From Candidatus Rifleibacteriota bacterium (GTDB taxonomy: Bacteria > Muiribacteriota > Ozemobacteria > Ozemobacterales > Ozemobacteraceae), in NCBI GenBank assembly GCA_015233155.1, contig JADFYG010000008.1:51591-115590 (forward strand): 64,000 bases of DNA, written 5' to 3'. The notes under the pieces were generated by a model. That model did not search any database. It was not told the DNA's origin and saw only the letters and a list, made by a program, of their open reading frames with translations. The position numbers and the translations under genes are program-made. This document shows positions 63,740 to 64,000 of the stretch, piece by piece; positions within the stretch are counted from its first letter, which is position 1, and each line of letters begins with the position of its first letter.

Positions 63740-64000
63740 ATGGCTGACAAGCAATTCTGGGGCACCGGTCGCCGCAAGACATCGACCGCACGTGTCCGTA
63801 TCGTCAAAGGGGACGGCAAAATCGTCATCAACGAGCGCCCCTTCGAAAACTATTTCCCGATCGCGCTAACCCGCAAGATCATTACCACTCCGCTGACCGT
63901 CACCGAAACCCTCGGGCGGTTCAACGTTGTTGCGAATATTCGCGGTGGCGGCAGCACCGGTCAGGCCGGAGCCCTTCGCCACGGAATAGCCCGCGCATCT
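63740..64000 (+). CDS. rpsI: 30S ribosomal protein S9, 3' part cut by window edge
   Basis: 87 codons are visible. ADKQFWGTGRRKTSTARVRI, IVINERPFENYF and VANIRGGGSTGQAGALRHG are S9 signatures. It follows rplM by 23 bp with AAGGAG, and about 45 residues should be missing (the usual length is about 130). Confidence 0.99.
   Translation, partial: MADKQFWGTGRRKTSTARVRIVKGDGKIVINERPFENYFPIALTRKIITTPLTVTETLGRFNVVANIRGGGSTGQAGALRHGIARAS

Noticed and set aside
1..64000. tRNA, rRNA, CRISPR arrays, prophage or intact IS elements
   Set aside because: No cloverleaf, regular spaced repeats, integrase, transposase or phage structural motifs recognised by eye; a covariance-model search could still find a tRNA.

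Overview
The window looks like chromosomal DNA of a Gram-negative bacterium. It has a secretin, an Omp85-like outer-membrane barrel, predicted lipoproteins and exopolysaccharide/LPS-type sugar genes. Base composition is balanced and genes are tightly packed, with many 4-bp ATGA/GTGA start-stop overlaps. Lineage cannot be fixed from the sequence. The mixture of an E-F-L-M-C-D type pilus/secretion locus with a PilM-PilN fusion, a split ScpA/ScpB pair and cysteine-rich accessory proteins would fit a deep-branching, mostly uncultured phylum (Riflebacteria-like is my guess, low confidence). I saw no tRNA, rRNA, CRISPR array, prophage or intact insertion sequence.

Layout. 1-5.1 kb: methionine module on the minus strand, with a homocysteine methyltransferase/methylenetetrahydrofolate reductase fusion followed by cobalamin-dependent MetH, which runs off the left edge. 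5.3-6.0 kb: M50 site-2-type protease. 6.3-10.3 kb: a three-gene phosphorelay (membrane histidine kinase, single-domain receiver, hybrid kinase). 10.4-12.2 kb: small secreted protein and MFS transporter. 12.3-22.7 kb: polysaccharide genes (WcaF-like acetyltransferase, WecG/TagA-like glycosyltransferase, polyprenyl sugar-phosphate transferase, ManC/PMM-like fusion, FkbM methyltransferase, putative glycosyltransferase), interrupted by a GNAT protein and a YgiQ-type radical SAM protein. 22.8-31.4 kb: complete-looking type IV pilus/type II secretion operon with two tandem pilins, assembly ATPase, inner-membrane platform, PilM-PilN (GspL-like) fusion, PilO-, PilP/GspC-like proteins and secretin. 31.6-42.8 kb: sugar-nucleotide epimerase, then an overlapping gene chain that places dnaE between envelope genes (secreted pullulanase, membrane protein, DnaE, pseudopeptidase-propeller-barrel protein, NAGPA-family lipoprotein). 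43.0-47.8 kb: pseudopilin with an Ig-like tail, convergent with a sigma-54 activator/histidine kinase pair and an MFS transporter. 48.0-55.4 kb: housekeeping run TPR protein, trpS, scpA, scpB, M16 peptidase, M24 peptidase, secreted protein. 55.5-60.3 kb, plus strand: cell-wall amidase, secreted protein, ABC-2 exporter (ATPase and two permeases), STAS protein. 60.5-61.8 kb: protein with a 102-residue tail containing 35 cysteines. 62.2-64 kb: zinc-ribbon protein, truA, rplM and rpsI (cut by the right edge).

The strongest non-genic signal is a ~155-bp MITE-like element present three times in the same orientation (5154, 47854, 61935), with 18-bp terminal inverted repeats starting CAGGG, nested GC-rich hairpin arms and, for two copies, 9-bp flanking direct repeats. 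The most unusual genes are the Cys-rich DUF5685-like protein, the inactive-looking peptidase fused to a propeller and outer-membrane barrel, and the ManC fusion whose phosphomannomutase half has lost its catalytic motifs.
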